Positions 19,206 to 30,910 of a DNA stretch of 64,000 nucleotides are shown piece by piece (within the stretch, counting starts at the first letter, position 1; each line of letters opens with the position of its first letter). Location: the NCBI GenBank assembly GCA_029215795.1, contig JARDYH010000001.1, forward strand, positions 10,652,001 to 10,716,000, read 5' to 3'. The translations under genes were made by a program, and so were the position numbers. Under the pieces are notes generated by a model. The model was not told the origin of the DNA. It did no database searches and saw only the letters and a program-made list of their open reading frames with translations. The DNA is from Anniella stebbinsi. Its lineage: Eukaryota > Chordata > Lepidosauria > Squamata > Anniellidae.

Positions 19206-20500
19206 ATAACTGACAGATGATTGTCCTATGCAGTGTTCCTATGCAGTATTCCTATGCAGAAAGAATGGTTGACCATGGTTTGTTTCCCTTAACTGTGGTT
19301 TCCTTAAACATGATTCGGTTTCTTTCAGCATTTTATACAAATAGCTATGCCATGGTTGAAACCGTGGGCTGTTCAGACAACATGCTAAGCCATGCTTAGG
19401 CCACTAACCCTTTTGCAGCAAATAATTTGTGAGCATGTTTAAACTGTGGTTATGTAGCCACCATGCTTAGGAATGGTTCACATGGCATGCTAAGTCTTGT
19501 TCACACAACACACTAAGTCATATCGTTGAGCTCAAAATGCTTAACCACCGGGGCTTAGCATGTCATTTGAACAGGATCCATGTATTTGCCAACCATGGCT
19601 TGTGTTCACTATGGTAAAACAGCACGTATGCTCTAGCAAGCCTTGGTTAAAGCAGTTTCCCTCCTCTCCAGACTTGAGTGTCTAGGGTGACAGGCAAGTA
19701 TCACTGGCACTTTCCAGTGCATGTTCTCCTGGGCAGGGCTTAGTCAGGAAGGTAAAACATAATTCACTGTATATTTGGGACCTCAACCAGGGTTAAGGAA
19801 ACAAACCACAGATGTGGAAAAAATCAGCAAAGCTCAAGTCAACGAGGTTCTAAAGGTCCCCTGCAAAGCTCGATATAACTCATGTCTGGATCAGACTATG
19901 AGCTTCTTTCTTTTCTTTTCGATAAAAATCTCAAAGTACTTGGCTGTGTACTCATTCTCCTCTCATTGATTAAAGTGTGTTTGCCTGCACTTAAAAAAAA
20001 GGATGGATTTTTACATGTGTATTGTTCTAATGAATACATTTTTTTAATGCATTTTGCCCCAGTCCTGTGGCCAACACCACAAGCGCAGGAATGTAAGAGC
20101 TTTGACCACAGACTGCCTCACATTCACGTTCAGGTTTAAGAGGTGCAGACGGGGTAAATCCGGGTCATGCATGAACTGATACAAAGTCCCCATACATCCT
20201 TACAACAAATCAGGTTTAGTGTAACCATGGTTGAGAGTTATATATGCACCAGGTCAGTGACAAGGTCACACAGGAATCTTCTTGGCTGAGCAGGGATTTT
20301 CTCTCATTCAACGCAACACTCTAGCTGCCGAATGGTGCTAGCTATCTGAAAAATTCACTTTTCCGACCAAACAGCTAGCAAGCTTTTTTACCCTGGCTGT
20401 CACTATGAGTACTTGCACATAGTGGAGGGGGTGTGTGGGAAAGAACGCAAAACCCATTAAGGCAACATGGTCCTCAACTATTGCTGGGAAGGAGGGGAGG
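19206..20500. other. Unassigned, MITE-like start
   Basis: 19260-19640 repeats the motifs aaccatgg / catgctaagc / cttagcatg in both orientations, suggesting a decayed inverted-repeat element. The rest is unrecognised. Confidence 0.4.
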
Positions 20501-21486
20501 GAACCAGTTGTAATAACCTGAAACTATTGTCTTATCCTTTTGACCTTAAAGGTTCATAGCCATTTCTCCGTGCAGCACGAAATAACCTGAAACATTCCAT
20601 CTTTCTATGACATGACGAATGAGCTTCGATTAACGGCAGCTAAAAGAAGAAAAAGCCACTAATGTGTTTTATACAGTCACTGATCAGTTCCTGACATGTA
20701 ATATTTCATTTGTTTGAAGACATTAAGAGATGTTGTGTACCTAGAAACAACAGCTTGCATGAAGGTACATCTATCATTACATGCGTCATAAAAACAAGGA
20801 GGACATAAATTTGTTTCTGCCTGTTAAAGTCTAATTACCTGTAAAATCATTACTTGGCACTTCAGCAAATTGACACAATCAAGTTAATGATCCTTGACAC
20901 ACTAAAAAAACTCACGATGTGTCCCCTGCTCGCTTTCACACACCCCAAATGCCAAAAACATGTTTGCTGGTACAGATAACATCACATGCACTAAAGTGTT
21001 CGTTCTAAATGCATAGGTAAGATCAATGCACCTGAGAACAACTGGCTGCATTTCCAGTCGATACAAGAGTAAGGTGCTTGAGCAAGCTACTTCCAGAGGT
21101 GTGCAAATGCCAGTCTTGTTTGGTTCAACTGGGCTCTTCCTCAGGGCTCCAGAAGTTAAACATTGAATGAATAGGTGATGGTGGCATCTTGTCCATAGTA
21201 CATTAGAACATATGTATGGGCATTTAGGTGCCACACAATGCACAGCCTGTCCCTTCCCATGCGGCTGAGGGCTGTTTTCAACCGCTAAGAACAGATTGTA
21301 GACAATGATGTATGTATATTTTCCCCAAGATACCTTTACTGTAAAGAAGAGACACCTTTGTGACTCTTCAAGCAGAGCATGATAAGCGATTGCAAATGAA
21401 TACACCAGTTATTGAGCAGTGATCCTTGGGGTAACAATAGGGATATTACCAGTGTGCCCATGTTTTCATCTGTGAAATGCTAGGGA

Positions 21487-21490
<4 letters not shown>
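20501..21490. other. Unassigned, possibly conserved non-coding
   Basis: 20540-20900 is AT-rich with gtctaattacctg, caagttaatgatcc and ctatcattac, and no repeat I know. No coding signal. Confidence 0.35.
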
Positions 21491-21496
<6 letters not shown>

Positions 21497-21521
<25 letters not shown>

Positions 21522-21556
21522 CAAGAGAGAGAGAGAGAGTGAGACAGAGCGAGAGA
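21497..21556. repeat. (ga)n microsatellite
   Basis: Interrupted (ga)n tract. Confidence 0.95.
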
Positions 21557-21559
21557 GTT

Positions 21560-22271
21560 TTAAACCCATGACTTACTGGCTTCTAGCTTGTACGCTTTCT
21601 CAAAGATAGTGGTCGTACTTGAGGTGAACATCTAAACCAGGCATGGGGAACTTTTTTCATATGAAGGACCACTGAATGGTGGAGAAGACAGTTGGGGGAC
21701 AAAACCCATGGAAGGTGGAGCTGGAGACCAAGGTGGGCGGAGTTTTGTGCCCTGCAGGATTGCATAGCCTTTTCTTTCTGTGTGCCACCCCATCTATCCA
21801 CTACCTCTGGCACATGCACACAACTTTGAAGTGGTTCCCAGAGGGGTGGTTTGGAAAGCAAGAGTGGGCCCATAGTGTCCTGACAGCTGGATGATGCCGA
21901 AGGCCGTCTGAAATTAAACCGAGGATGGTAAGTGGCCCTCTCTGGCCAATATTCTCCACCATGATTTCAATTATCTAAACTGGGGTAGGCACCGTTAAGA
22001 AATCTGGAGGCATTTTTACCCTTCCCCCCTCCCCGAGTCCCTCATGAACCATTCTCTGCAGGGCATTGGTGGGGTTTTGTGGGGTGCTGGTGGTGGCAGC
22101 AAAAACTCCACCAATTGCCATTGTAGAGTTCCACGGTACAATCAGTGGCAAAATGGTTGGGTTTTTCTTGCCACTGCTGCAAGTTTTGGTGGTGTAGTAG
22201 AAATGGGGGGCTGGATAGGGGGCAGTGGGGGCTGCGTGTTGCCCACCCCAATCAAAATAATAATTAAAATT
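21560..22271. other. Unassigned
   Basis: ORFs of 70-100 codons overlap on both strands without family resemblance. No gene call. Confidence 0.35.
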
Positions 22272-22494
22272 ATCACTAATGATCTACACAACTGCTTTAT
22301 GGCAGTATTGAAGTGCACCGATAACTGTTGGGGCACATTACACATTCCGCACACGACTTTCATAGTGTTATTTCCTGCTTTTTATTCCACATTACCCAAA
22401 ATACCACAATAAGTGTCATTGTATAAATCTGCAAGACGGATATAGCATTAAAATGATAGAATCATAATGATTTAACACAAGGTATAGATCTGGC
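22272..22494. mobile_element. Palindromic MITE-like repeat, decayed copy 4
   Basis: Starts aatgatctacacaactgctt and ends aggtatagatctggc. The interior is degraded and AT-rich. Confidence 0.6.
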
Positions 22495-22529
22495 TTGGGA
22501 CTGCTGAAGACTCAGAGGTTCATCAGATG

Positions 22530-22960
22530 AGCATTTCATCACACTCTCACACTACTGCCCTCTTACAGATGTGCGTACGTCCTTTGGACGACGTCTGCCT
22601 CCTGCGTGCCTCTCACTCCTTCCCCTCATTTTTCTGTTGCAAAATAGACCCCTTTTAATCTGACTTTTTTTTAAAAAACAACAACGGAATGTGCTGTGAT
22701 TTCCTGCTATGTGCAGGAAAAGTAGCATGATGCAAACTGCCCCTGAATGGGCCACGTGGTCTTTGTTTACTTCCTCTTTCCCCTCCGGGAAGCATGAAAA
22801 AGTGCAGAGAATCAATTGTGAGGAAACACGATTTCCCCCATGTGATGATGCTCCCAGGCTCAGATGCTCTCCTTTCTCTTTCTCTGTTCCACTTTCTCCT
22901 TCCACTTTCACTTCAGAACACTTCGACGGTGTCCTAACCACGGTTAGTTAAGAAACCAGG
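22530..22960 (+). repeat. Dispersed repeat G
   Basis: Shares ordered blocks with 50641-50995: cctgc-tgcctctca-tcc, gatttcctgctatgtgcagga and a-tgccc-ctgaatggg. About 30-40% diverged by eye; family unnamed. Confidence 0.45.
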
Positions 22961-23034
22961 CAAAAAAACCATGGTGAGAAAAGATGGAGTTCCTTGTGTT
23001 TTTACTTAATGGCTGACTTTGGCTTGTTGGTAAA

Positions 23035-23576
23035 GGCTCATCTACACTTATGAGCCTTCCAGGAGGGGGGGGGGGGAGGATCCTGAGCTTCCCCTCTTCC
23101 GGGATCATCCCCCAGCATTCAAACACCAGCACAACATCCCAGAAGGAAAGAGGGATGTTAGTTGCAGCGTGGTTTTTTGGGGGGAGGAGACTTTTGCGCA
23201 GCAATGCGGGCGTGTTTGGGCACCAAAGTAAATGTTTCAAAAAAGAACAACCTGAGAGCCATTGGCTGCGATGGCAAAACAACTCCCCCCTCACCCCCCG
23301 AAGGGCACGGAGCCCCCTCGCAGAGCTCTGTGCCCAGTGGCACAGCCCCGCTACTCGTGGGGAAGAAGGGACAATCCCGAGAGGGAGCCCCACACCACCC
23401 GTGGGCCTCAGGTTGTCCCAGGACTGTGGTAAAATTCGGGAAAACTGCGTTCTCAGGTGTCCCGGGCAAAGTGAGTGGTTGTCCCTGGTTAACTCCAGGA
23501 TCCCCTGTGCATCATTTAGATGCTGAGGGATGACCACGTGACCAGCCCGGGATATATGCATGATGTAGACATGGCC
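23035..23576. mobile_element. MITE-like repeat, ggctcatctacac ends
   Basis: Weak inverted ends ggctcatctacac / tgtagacatggcc. Interior GC-rich with runs of G and C. It shares ordered blocks with 41686-42066 (ccccgctactc-c, gggaaaactg, gcacagggac-like). No clear duplication. Confidence 0.5.
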
Positions 23577-24727
23577 AAAATGAAAGCGGAAACAAAGGAG
23601 GAAGATAAAGAAGGGAAAGATGTGATCCTGAGGCGTTTACTGCCTCTTTCTTGATTATGTAATTCCTGGCTTAGATAATTGTCTTAATTGGGCCACTGTA
23701 TTGGGAGGGAGTGAATGCAGTGACTTTCATTACAAAAAAAACCAGTTTGGGAAACACATATATTAGAATATATTTCAGCAGCTACAAGAGCAAGGGGGAA
23801 ACTGTTGTAAGTCAGTATGAAGTGTCAGAAGCATGGAACAACATGTTGGACAGCTTAAAGTGAATATTGTCTTGCTGCCTGAACAATATTATTAGCTTTT
23901 GACACTAAAGATATACCGCCAGCTTTTTAATCTTCCTTTTTATTTGCGTTGCTTGCCGATGAGAAGTTGTCAGACAAAACCAGATGATTCAAATGCAAGT
24001 CAGGTTTCTTCTTCTTCTTCTTCTTCTTCTTCTTCTTCTTCTTCTTCTTCTTCTTTTTTTTTACCCTGAAAGTAAAATTATCAAATAAACTGCACCCTGT
24101 TTTTGTGACACGTTTTAAATGGAAATCAGTTAACACACTTAGCACTTGATGCAGACAGAACTTCAAAACTCATCATCACTTTAAAAACACTATGACTGAC
24201 CCCCCCGCCCCTGTGCTCAGCTAAAAATATTGATGGAAGACGCAGTGCATTAAAGAAGAGAGATATGAAAGAAGAGGGTCTGTGTAATATGAAATGCGTG
24301 TCTAAATTGTTCCAAGTGACCCATAGTCATTTTCTCTGTAACATTTGCAGCTTTAATCAATTTATTTAAGACAATTATACCCTGCTTTTCCCATTCAAAA
24401 AAGGAGTCACTCAAAGCAGCTTACAAAGGATTGTTGTTAAAAAAGCGTAAAAGCAATTGACAATCATTCAAACACATGTTCAACAAGCTAGAAGCAGCAG
24501 CAAAAATGTAAAACAAAAACAAATAACTAATAGTCCATCAATTAAATTGAACAGGAGCTTAATTAATTAACCAGTCCTGCAAGGCATGCTATCAAGAAAT
24601 CACCTAAGAATCCTTTAATGATGTGACAGCCTTAGTTCAATGGGTAAACGTAGAGTTGTTCCCACCATTGAAGTGAGTGGGCAGCCTTTGCGATTGAGGG
24701 ATTCTTGTGTGCATGGCTCTCTAGAAA
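23577..24727. other. Unassigned
   Basis: Contains the (ttc)n tract. 24350-24440 (tttatttaagacaattataccctgc) looks like a LINE/SINE tail in reverse. Confidence 0.35.
24006..24053. repeat. (ttc)n microsatellite
   Basis: About 16 ttc units followed by a T run; produces a poly-Lys frame on the minus strand that is not a gene. Confidence 0.95.
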
Positions 24728-24892
24728 TCGCCAGATCACAGATATAGCACTATGAAGCGGTATATAAATGGCAGGAGCCACACTCCTGCTTTATAGAGAT
24801 ATTGAAGTGCACTGACAACCGTTGGGGCCCATTGACACATCCCATATACCGCTTTCATCCCACTTTCATAGTGCCTCCATCTAGCATATGTT
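24728..24892. mobile_element. Palindromic MITE-like repeat, partial copy 5
   Basis: atatagcactatgaagcggtatata at left, catataccgctttcatccc and actttcatagtgcc at right; the outermost ends are missing. Confidence 0.7.
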
Positions 24893-25708
24893 GTTTATTA
24901 ATAGTTATTTATTTAAACTTTCTTTTAACTTCTGGTGTATAGGCCTGGCAGCAGCTTATAATAAACAAAATAAAAAAGGTACAGATAAAAAGTGCAATAA
25001 TACAACCCTAAAAACAGCAGTAAAAATGATGAAGCAAGCCAGTGAAGTCAGTGGTTGAGTGTGGATTGTTGCTGACCCTACAGCGTGGCTTGTGAACTAC
25101 CCTGAACAACCCAACAATAAAGTGTGGGTTTTTAAGGTGGCATGTACAAGAAAAATAAGCCATACTGTATGATTAGCAAGTAACCCTGCAGAAAATGTCC
25201 TGGGTTCAGACAACACACTAACCCACAGTTCAGCAAACAACCTACGGTTCAACAACCACCCATTAGTGTGTTGTGTGAACCCAGACATAGTTTTTAGATT
25301 TTTTTTTTATTGTTGATCTTATATATCTTTATATTTATCTGATCCTCTGCTCAGCCATTTTGTATTATATATTATCCTTTTAAATACTTGTATTGTATGT
25401 GATCCTTTTAAATGTTTGTAATCCATCCATAGAATGCTTGTTATCGGGAGGATCGAAAATACAGTAAATGAATGAATAAACGGGGCTCCTCCCCCCATCC
25501 AATCATCTGCAACTGCCTCAATGTGCCTAATGGTTGGGCTGGTGCTGGATTTCATTATGTCTTATGATAGAATCAAATGCTAAGTTTGATGTATCAACTG
25601 GGGTTCACTCTGGTCAGGTGGAATGCCAAAGGATTGGAAGAAAGTTTGTGTGTAAAGAAGATGGAAGCAGTGGGGATATTCCTATAGCCCTTTGTTAAAT
25701 TTGTCTTG
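24893..25708. other. Unassigned
   Basis: 25085-25275 shows short inverted motifs (gtgtgttgtgtgaaccc at the right, gggttcagacaacacac within) suggestive of a decayed MITE. Confidence 0.35.
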
Positions 25709-25952
25709 GGTCTCATCTACACCAAGCAGGATATTGCACTATGAAGTGGTAAGAAAGCGATATATAAAAGGCAGGCGCCACACCAAGCAGGATATAGCTG
25801 TATGAAAGCGGTATATGGTAGGTGTCAATGGGCCCCAACAGATGTCAGGGCACTTCAATGCTGCTATAAAACAGTAGTGTGACTCCTGCCTTTTATATAC
25901 CGCTTTCATACTACTTTCATAGTGTAATATCCTGCTTGGTGTAGATGAGGCC
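25709..25952. mobile_element. Palindromic MITE-like repeat, copy 6
   Basis: Ends ggtctcatctacaccaagc / gcttggtgtagatgaggcc, with a duplicated caccaagcaggatat block near 25786. Confidence 0.8.
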
Positions 25953-25990
25953 CCACTTCTCTGGGCCACCTAATACAAGTCATATTAAAA

Positions 25991-26310
25991 TAGGGTGACC
26001 AGATAAAATCCAGGTCAGGGCTCATGTAACTTTAACAGTTGTAGAGAAAAGGGGATTTCAGCCAGTGTCATTTGTATGCAATTAGTTCCTGGTGAAATTC
26101 CCTCTTCATCACAACCGTTAAAGTTGCAGGCGCCCTGCCTTCTTTTGTATATGGCCACTCTAGTATAGTGCCTGCACCTTTATCGGTTGTGATGAAGAGG
26201 GAATTTCATCAGGAACTAATTGCATACAAATGGCTCTGGCTGAAATTCCCTTTTCTCTACAACTGTTAAAGTTACATGAGCCCTGACCTGGATTTTATCT
26301 GGTCACCCTA
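25991..26310 (+). mobile_element. 320-bp palindromic hAT MITE, copy 4
   Basis: Starts tagggtgacc, ends ggtcacccta. The perfect 8-bp duplication tattaaaa lies at 25983-25990 and 26311-26318. Confidence 0.94.
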
Positions 26311-26759
26311 TATTAAAAACTCAGGGCATGTATTTCTGAGAACAGATGGATCTAGCTGGAGTGAAAGAACTTGAGGAAATCATTTGTGATGCCTGCAGAG
26401 GGATCGATAGTCCAGACTTACAGTTCAAGAGATTTCCAAGTTTTCCTCAGGCTCTGCAATCATATATTTATAAGGGGTTGTTAATACCGCTGTTTGTTTT
26501 GGAAACGAGTACATTATGAATATTCATTCAGATCAGTTTTTAATTATAATGATTGTGAGCCACTTACCAGACTGGCTAGATGAATAGCAAAATAACTAAA
26601 GGTTTGTTTAAAGTATCAGGAGATCTAAATGCCCCCCGGCTTATCAACTTCCCCTTACTGGAAAAAGTTAGCATCTTGTTTTCTCGGTCAGACTTTTCCA
26701 GCTTGGTTAGTAAGAGGTGCCATTAGAAATGAGTGATTTAAATGTACATATCTACATTA

Positions 26760-26850
26760 GCCGTGCAATCTTATACATGTCTACTCAGAAGCATGTCCCC
26801 TTGAGTTCAGTGGGGCTTGCTCCCAGGTAAGTAGGTGCAATATTCAACTG
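26760..26850. repeat. Short palindromic repeat H
   Basis: gcaatcttatacatgtctactcagaagcatgtcc ... gagttcagtggggcttgctcccaggtaagtagg. The same unit is at 36588-36675, 39445-39530 and, weaker, 30680-30760. Confidence 0.6.
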
Positions 26851-27129
26851 CAACTCAAATAGAACGGGCACAAAATAATTGAAATTATTCTAAGGATTCT
26901 AAGAGCCAGTCTATAAATTCAAATTTTGAGTTTGACTCGAGCTTCGACTTCGTTCCATCATCCACCCATCTGCAGAATTTTATTTTGGTTTCCAAATTTG
27001 TGTGTGTGTGAAAATGCACAAATATCCTCAAAATGCACATTTTCATTCTTTAGTCTATGGGGAAAATGCACATTTCCGGCCATTTTTAAAAAAATGTTTG
27101 CATATTTTTTCTATGACAAAATTTCCACA

Positions 27130-27440
27130 AAATTCCTGAAGGTTAAAAACATGCTCCCGGTGGTTCAAGTTAGACCTGTGGAGAAGAGCCTTTAGTGTGA
27201 TGGCCCCTCCTCTGTGGAACTCTCTGCCCCTGGAGGTCAGGCAGGTACCAACACAAGGCTGCTTCTGGCACCTCCTGAAAAGAACTCTGTTTTGAGAAGC
27301 CTTCCTCAACTGACTAGCCACCGTTTTTCTGGTTCCTTTGTTTTTAAATTGAATAATTTTAATTTGCTTTTTACTCATCTTTCTTTTACTGTCTATACCT
27401 TTGTTCACCTCTCTAGAATCTGTGTTAGATAACTGAATGG
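27130..27440 (+). mobile_element. L2/CR1-like LINE C-terminal fragment
   Basis: One frame reads SVMAPPLWNSLPLEVRQVPT, the conserved C-terminal block of L2/CR1-group ORFs, followed by a decayed tail rich in tttttaaattg. It is of the same subfamily as the minus-strand fragment at 6190-6563. Confidence 0.65.
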
Positions 27441-27715
27441 TATATGCATACTAATGATAATACTAATCATAAACTAATCTGCAAGTCTGAGGAATCTGCG
27501 CAACAGGGGGAAAGTTGGTCTGCTATGGAATCTGCAGGTTGGATTCATAAAAAATCTGAACTCATCTGGCTCTGTTGAAGATTTCCAACTTGAGTTTGTA
27601 TCATGTAGTGAGCTGGTTTTTTTTTTTTTTTATGGTAAGAAAGGCTGATGGGTGTGGATTTAGTTTCAGTTCATTTTGGATTTGCCAAAATATATGGGAA
27701 AGGAATAGCTTGATT

Positions 27716-27716
27716 T

Positions 27717-27772
<56 letters not shown>
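27716..27772. repeat. Compound (ta)n(ga)n microsatellite
   Basis: (ta)n 27716-27740 followed by (ga)n to 27772. Confidence 0.95.
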
Positions 27773-27775
<3 letters not shown>

Positions 27776-27889
27776 GGAGAAAATGAAAGACACATTTGAC
27801 CATCCTTAGCCGCAGGACAAAATACATACCAGAGGGGTGTGTGTGTGTGTGTAGGAAAAAAAATACCTCATTGTGTCAGAGGTAAAACA

Positions 27890-28160
27890 TTTTTTAAGAA
27901 TCCATGCAAATTGGTAGCTTCTTTGTTTAATCAAGCCCAACTCTGATATATTGCCAACTCATCATCTAATTAAAACAAGACAGCATCCTGATCAACAATT
28001 AATCATGGAGCGGGAGCATCAATATGAGTGGGTCATTACACGATTGAATTTGTAACCTCTTTGAGTCCTCATTTCTCCCACCCTCCACCCCGGATGCACG
28101 TACTTAAATGAAGTAGCATCATTTCAACGGAACATTCTCCAAGATTCCCCCCTTCCTCCA
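27890..28160. other. Repeat-free AT-rich stretch
   Basis: Contains catctaattaaaac, caacaattaatcatgg and ttgtttaatcaag. Homeodomain-type cores cluster here; possible regulatory DNA, untested. Confidence 0.35.
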
Positions 28161-28827
28161 CAGTCTAAAAAAGAAAAAGAAAAACTCTCTTCATGACATT
28201 TTATTTTTAAGGTTAAGATACCCTCAAGCACAGTGTATATGAGTGTTATTGCTCTGATAAGATGAAATGGGATGGAATGGGGTGGGGTGGGGCGGGGTGG
28301 GAGGGCAGAAGAGCTTAAAAAAAGAATCCTTTCAAGAGTGGAGTATTTTTTTTAAAAAGTTTGTTTTTTTTGCAAGCAATAATACACAAAAACTGAGGAG
28401 CACTTAGAATACAATTAATGGAATAATGTTGTCATGCGATGGTTTATGTTGAGTTAGTACAGCAAAATTTGAAAAGGTTTTTTTAATGTAAGTGACACAT
28501 ACTGAGTTAGGGCACACTCCTGAATCACCTAAATGTTCACCTGTCTGTTCTCTTTTGGCTTTGATTTTCCTCTAGACAGGCCTTTGAGCCCATCTAGACA
28601 GGGCGTGTTGGCTGGGGGAAGACCAGGGCTGGAGAGGTCATAGGATTCCTCATATCCTGGCCTCTCCTCTCCCCTCCCACTGAAACAGCCCCTTATTAAC
28701 CTCTCCAAGGTCTTCTGAGGGTGCTTTTGCAACCTCATAAAGCAGCTGGCACGGTTCTTTCCATGGTGGCTGTTAGGGGGTATGGTAGGGGCCAGGGCAG
28801 GGATCAGATCACAGAGTCCACCTTCCC
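28161..28827. other. Unassigned
   Basis: Includes a G-rich ggggtggggtgggg stretch at about 28278. No gene seen. Confidence 0.35.
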
Positions 28828-28835
28828 AGCTTGTA

Positions 28836-29155
28836 TAGGGTGACCAGATAAAATCCAGGTCAGGGCTCATGTAACTTTAACAGTTGTAGAGAAAAGGGAA
28901 TTTCAGCCAGTGTCATTTGTATGCAATTCGTTCCTAGTGAAATTCCCTCTTCATCACAACAGTTAAAGTTGTAGGGGCCCCGACTTCTTTTGTATATGGT
29001 CACTCTAGTACAGTGCCTGCACCTTTAACTGTTGTGATGAAGAGGGAATATCACCAGGAACGAATTGCATACAAATGATGCCGGCTGAAATTCCCCTTTC
29101 TCTACAACTGTTAAAGTTACATGAGCCCTGACCTGGGTTTTATCTGGTCAGCCTA
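28836..29155 (+). mobile_element. 320-bp palindromic hAT MITE, copy 5
   Basis: Starts tagggtgacc, ends ggtcagccta. The perfect 8-bp duplication agcttgta lies at 28828-28835 and 29156-29163. Confidence 0.94.
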
Positions 29156-29163
29156 AGCTTGTA

Positions 29164-29687
29164 GCAGTGTCTATGGCCTCAAAGCAGGACTCTGAAGAAT
29201 CCTATGGTCCTTGGGACTCTTTCCTGGGATCATAGGATTATTCTCATAGCATCTCTCCAAAAAGATGTCTGAGATCTTGGAGGTTGAGAACCACTTGTTT
29301 CTTTACATACATAAGGCAAGTATAGGAACCATATTTAGTTAACAAAAAAGCCCTTTCTGTTTAATATGGTGTGTCAAGGGTTTTTCATGTCCACCCAAGC
29401 TCCAAAATGCTGAGAAATTATAGCTGCTAACACATGCTTTATTTAGGCAGTATAGATATGGCACATTATGGTATCTTATGTTGTGATTAATTGTGGTTTC
29501 ACTGCTACCTTGGAGCTGGATGGCTGTCAGTGGCAGCACAGTGGTAGACTGAAGTGCCAGATTTACCTGTTCACAGGAATAGACCTATGGAGCCTATGCA
29601 GCTGAAGCTCTCAAGCAACAAAGCTAATATTCCACCTTACAAGTTCCCAACCGGTAGCCAATACCATCGACATAGAATGAAAGAGAA
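29164..29687. other. Unassigned
   Basis: Nothing recognised. Confidence 0.35.
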
Positions 29688-29695
29688 GGGTGACC

Positions 29696-30004
29696 CTATG
29701 AAATGGAGGACAGAGCTCCTGTATCTTTAACAGTTGAACAGAAAAGGGAATTTCAGCAGGTGTTATTTGTATGCATGCAGCCCCTGGTGAAATCCCTTCT
29801 TCATCAAAACAGCTAAAGCTGCAGGAGCTATACTAGAGTGGGCAGATACAACAGAGGGCAGGGCTCTTGCAGCTTGAACTAGTATGATGAAGAGGGAATT
29901 TCACTGAGGCTGCATGCATACAAATGACACCAGCTGAAATTCCCTTTTCTATGCTACTATTAAAGATGCAGGAGCCCTGTCCTCCTTTTCATAGGGTCAC
30001 CCTA
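29696..30004 (+). mobile_element. Related hAT MITE, divergent 309-bp subfamily
   Basis: Starts aagggtgaccctatgaaatgg, ends atagggtcaccctatg-like. It has the same interior architecture but many differences. Flanks tgaaagag (29688-29695) and tgaaaaag (30005-30012) are an 8-bp duplication with one mismatch. Older than the 320-bp copies. Confidence 0.82.
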
Positions 30005-30049
30005 TGAAAAAGCAACCAACTATATGATAGAGAAACCAACTAGCATGAC

Positions 30050-30480
30050 TGATAGAGCAACCAACTGACAACCAATACCATCCACATAGGGATGGGGAAA
30101 AATCATCTGGTTCACATTACAATAATCTAACATGGAGGTTTCCAGGCATGGTCGGCTACCCCTGTCCAGGAACTGGAGCTGGAGAACAAGCCAGAGATCG
30201 TAATAGGCACTCTGTACCATTGTGGCCACTACATGGGCTCTAGTGAAAAGGTAGAATCAAGGCATACCTCCAGACTATACACCTGCACCATCAGAGGATG
30301 TAAGCCCATCCAGAGCAGGCAATTGCCCTAATTCCTAGACCCAGGAACCATCGATCCACAACACACCAAACTTGCAGGAATTCAACTTCAATATACTGTT
30401 CCTCATCCAATCTATTACTGCCCCCATCACTGATCAAGCACCTGAACAGCTTCAGCTGATGAATATGATACATGCCTTCT
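30050..30480 (-). repeat. LINE-type non-coding repeat I
   Basis: ctaacatggaggtttccaggcatg ... cactacatgggctctagtgaaaagg ... aggaattcaacttcaata. It resembles 50280-50640 (ctaaacatgattgtcaccaaggcatgg). Probably an untranslated LINE part; no convincing coding frame. Confidence 0.4.
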
Positions 30481-30679
30481 ATGAGAGACTATAAAAGTGT
30501 GTTGCTAATTTATCGATTTTAGCATCTGGTGGGCAGGATTGGGCCTTTCCCAGAAACAGGACTGTAGGTAGAGTTGGCGAGAAAAACCGTGATTAACCCA
30601 GTCATTTGAGAAATGCCTTTGTGAAATGCCTTTGCCCCCACTTCAATTCTCTTGTTCTTTTCTCTGATTCATCAATACA

Positions 30680-30760
30680 AATACTTGGGAATAATTCAGC
30701 AATAAGTTCCTGTGAACTCTATGGGGCTTATTTCAGATGAGACAGGCATAGAATTGTACT
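30680..30760. repeat. Short palindromic repeat H, weak copy
   Basis: aataagttcctgtgaactctatggggcttattt with a tagaattgtact edge; a decayed version of 26760-26850. Confidence 0.4.
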
Positions 30761-30910
30761 GTGAATATCTGATTCCCTCCCTCAAAAATATGGCATGGGT
30801 CTCTTTTTAAGCCTATGAGTCTGCGGCCCAATAAAATGTATGTTCTTATTTATTTCCCCCAAATATTGACAAATCAAAGCAACCTCTTTTGAGGTGCCTG
30901 AAACCATTTT

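Noticed and set aside
22944..23561. 205-codon minus-strand ORF
   Set aside because: Overlaps other frames of similar length in a GC-rich MITE-like repeat; composition explains it.
23927..24166. Poly-Lys ORF
   Set aside because: Created by the (ttc)n microsatellite.
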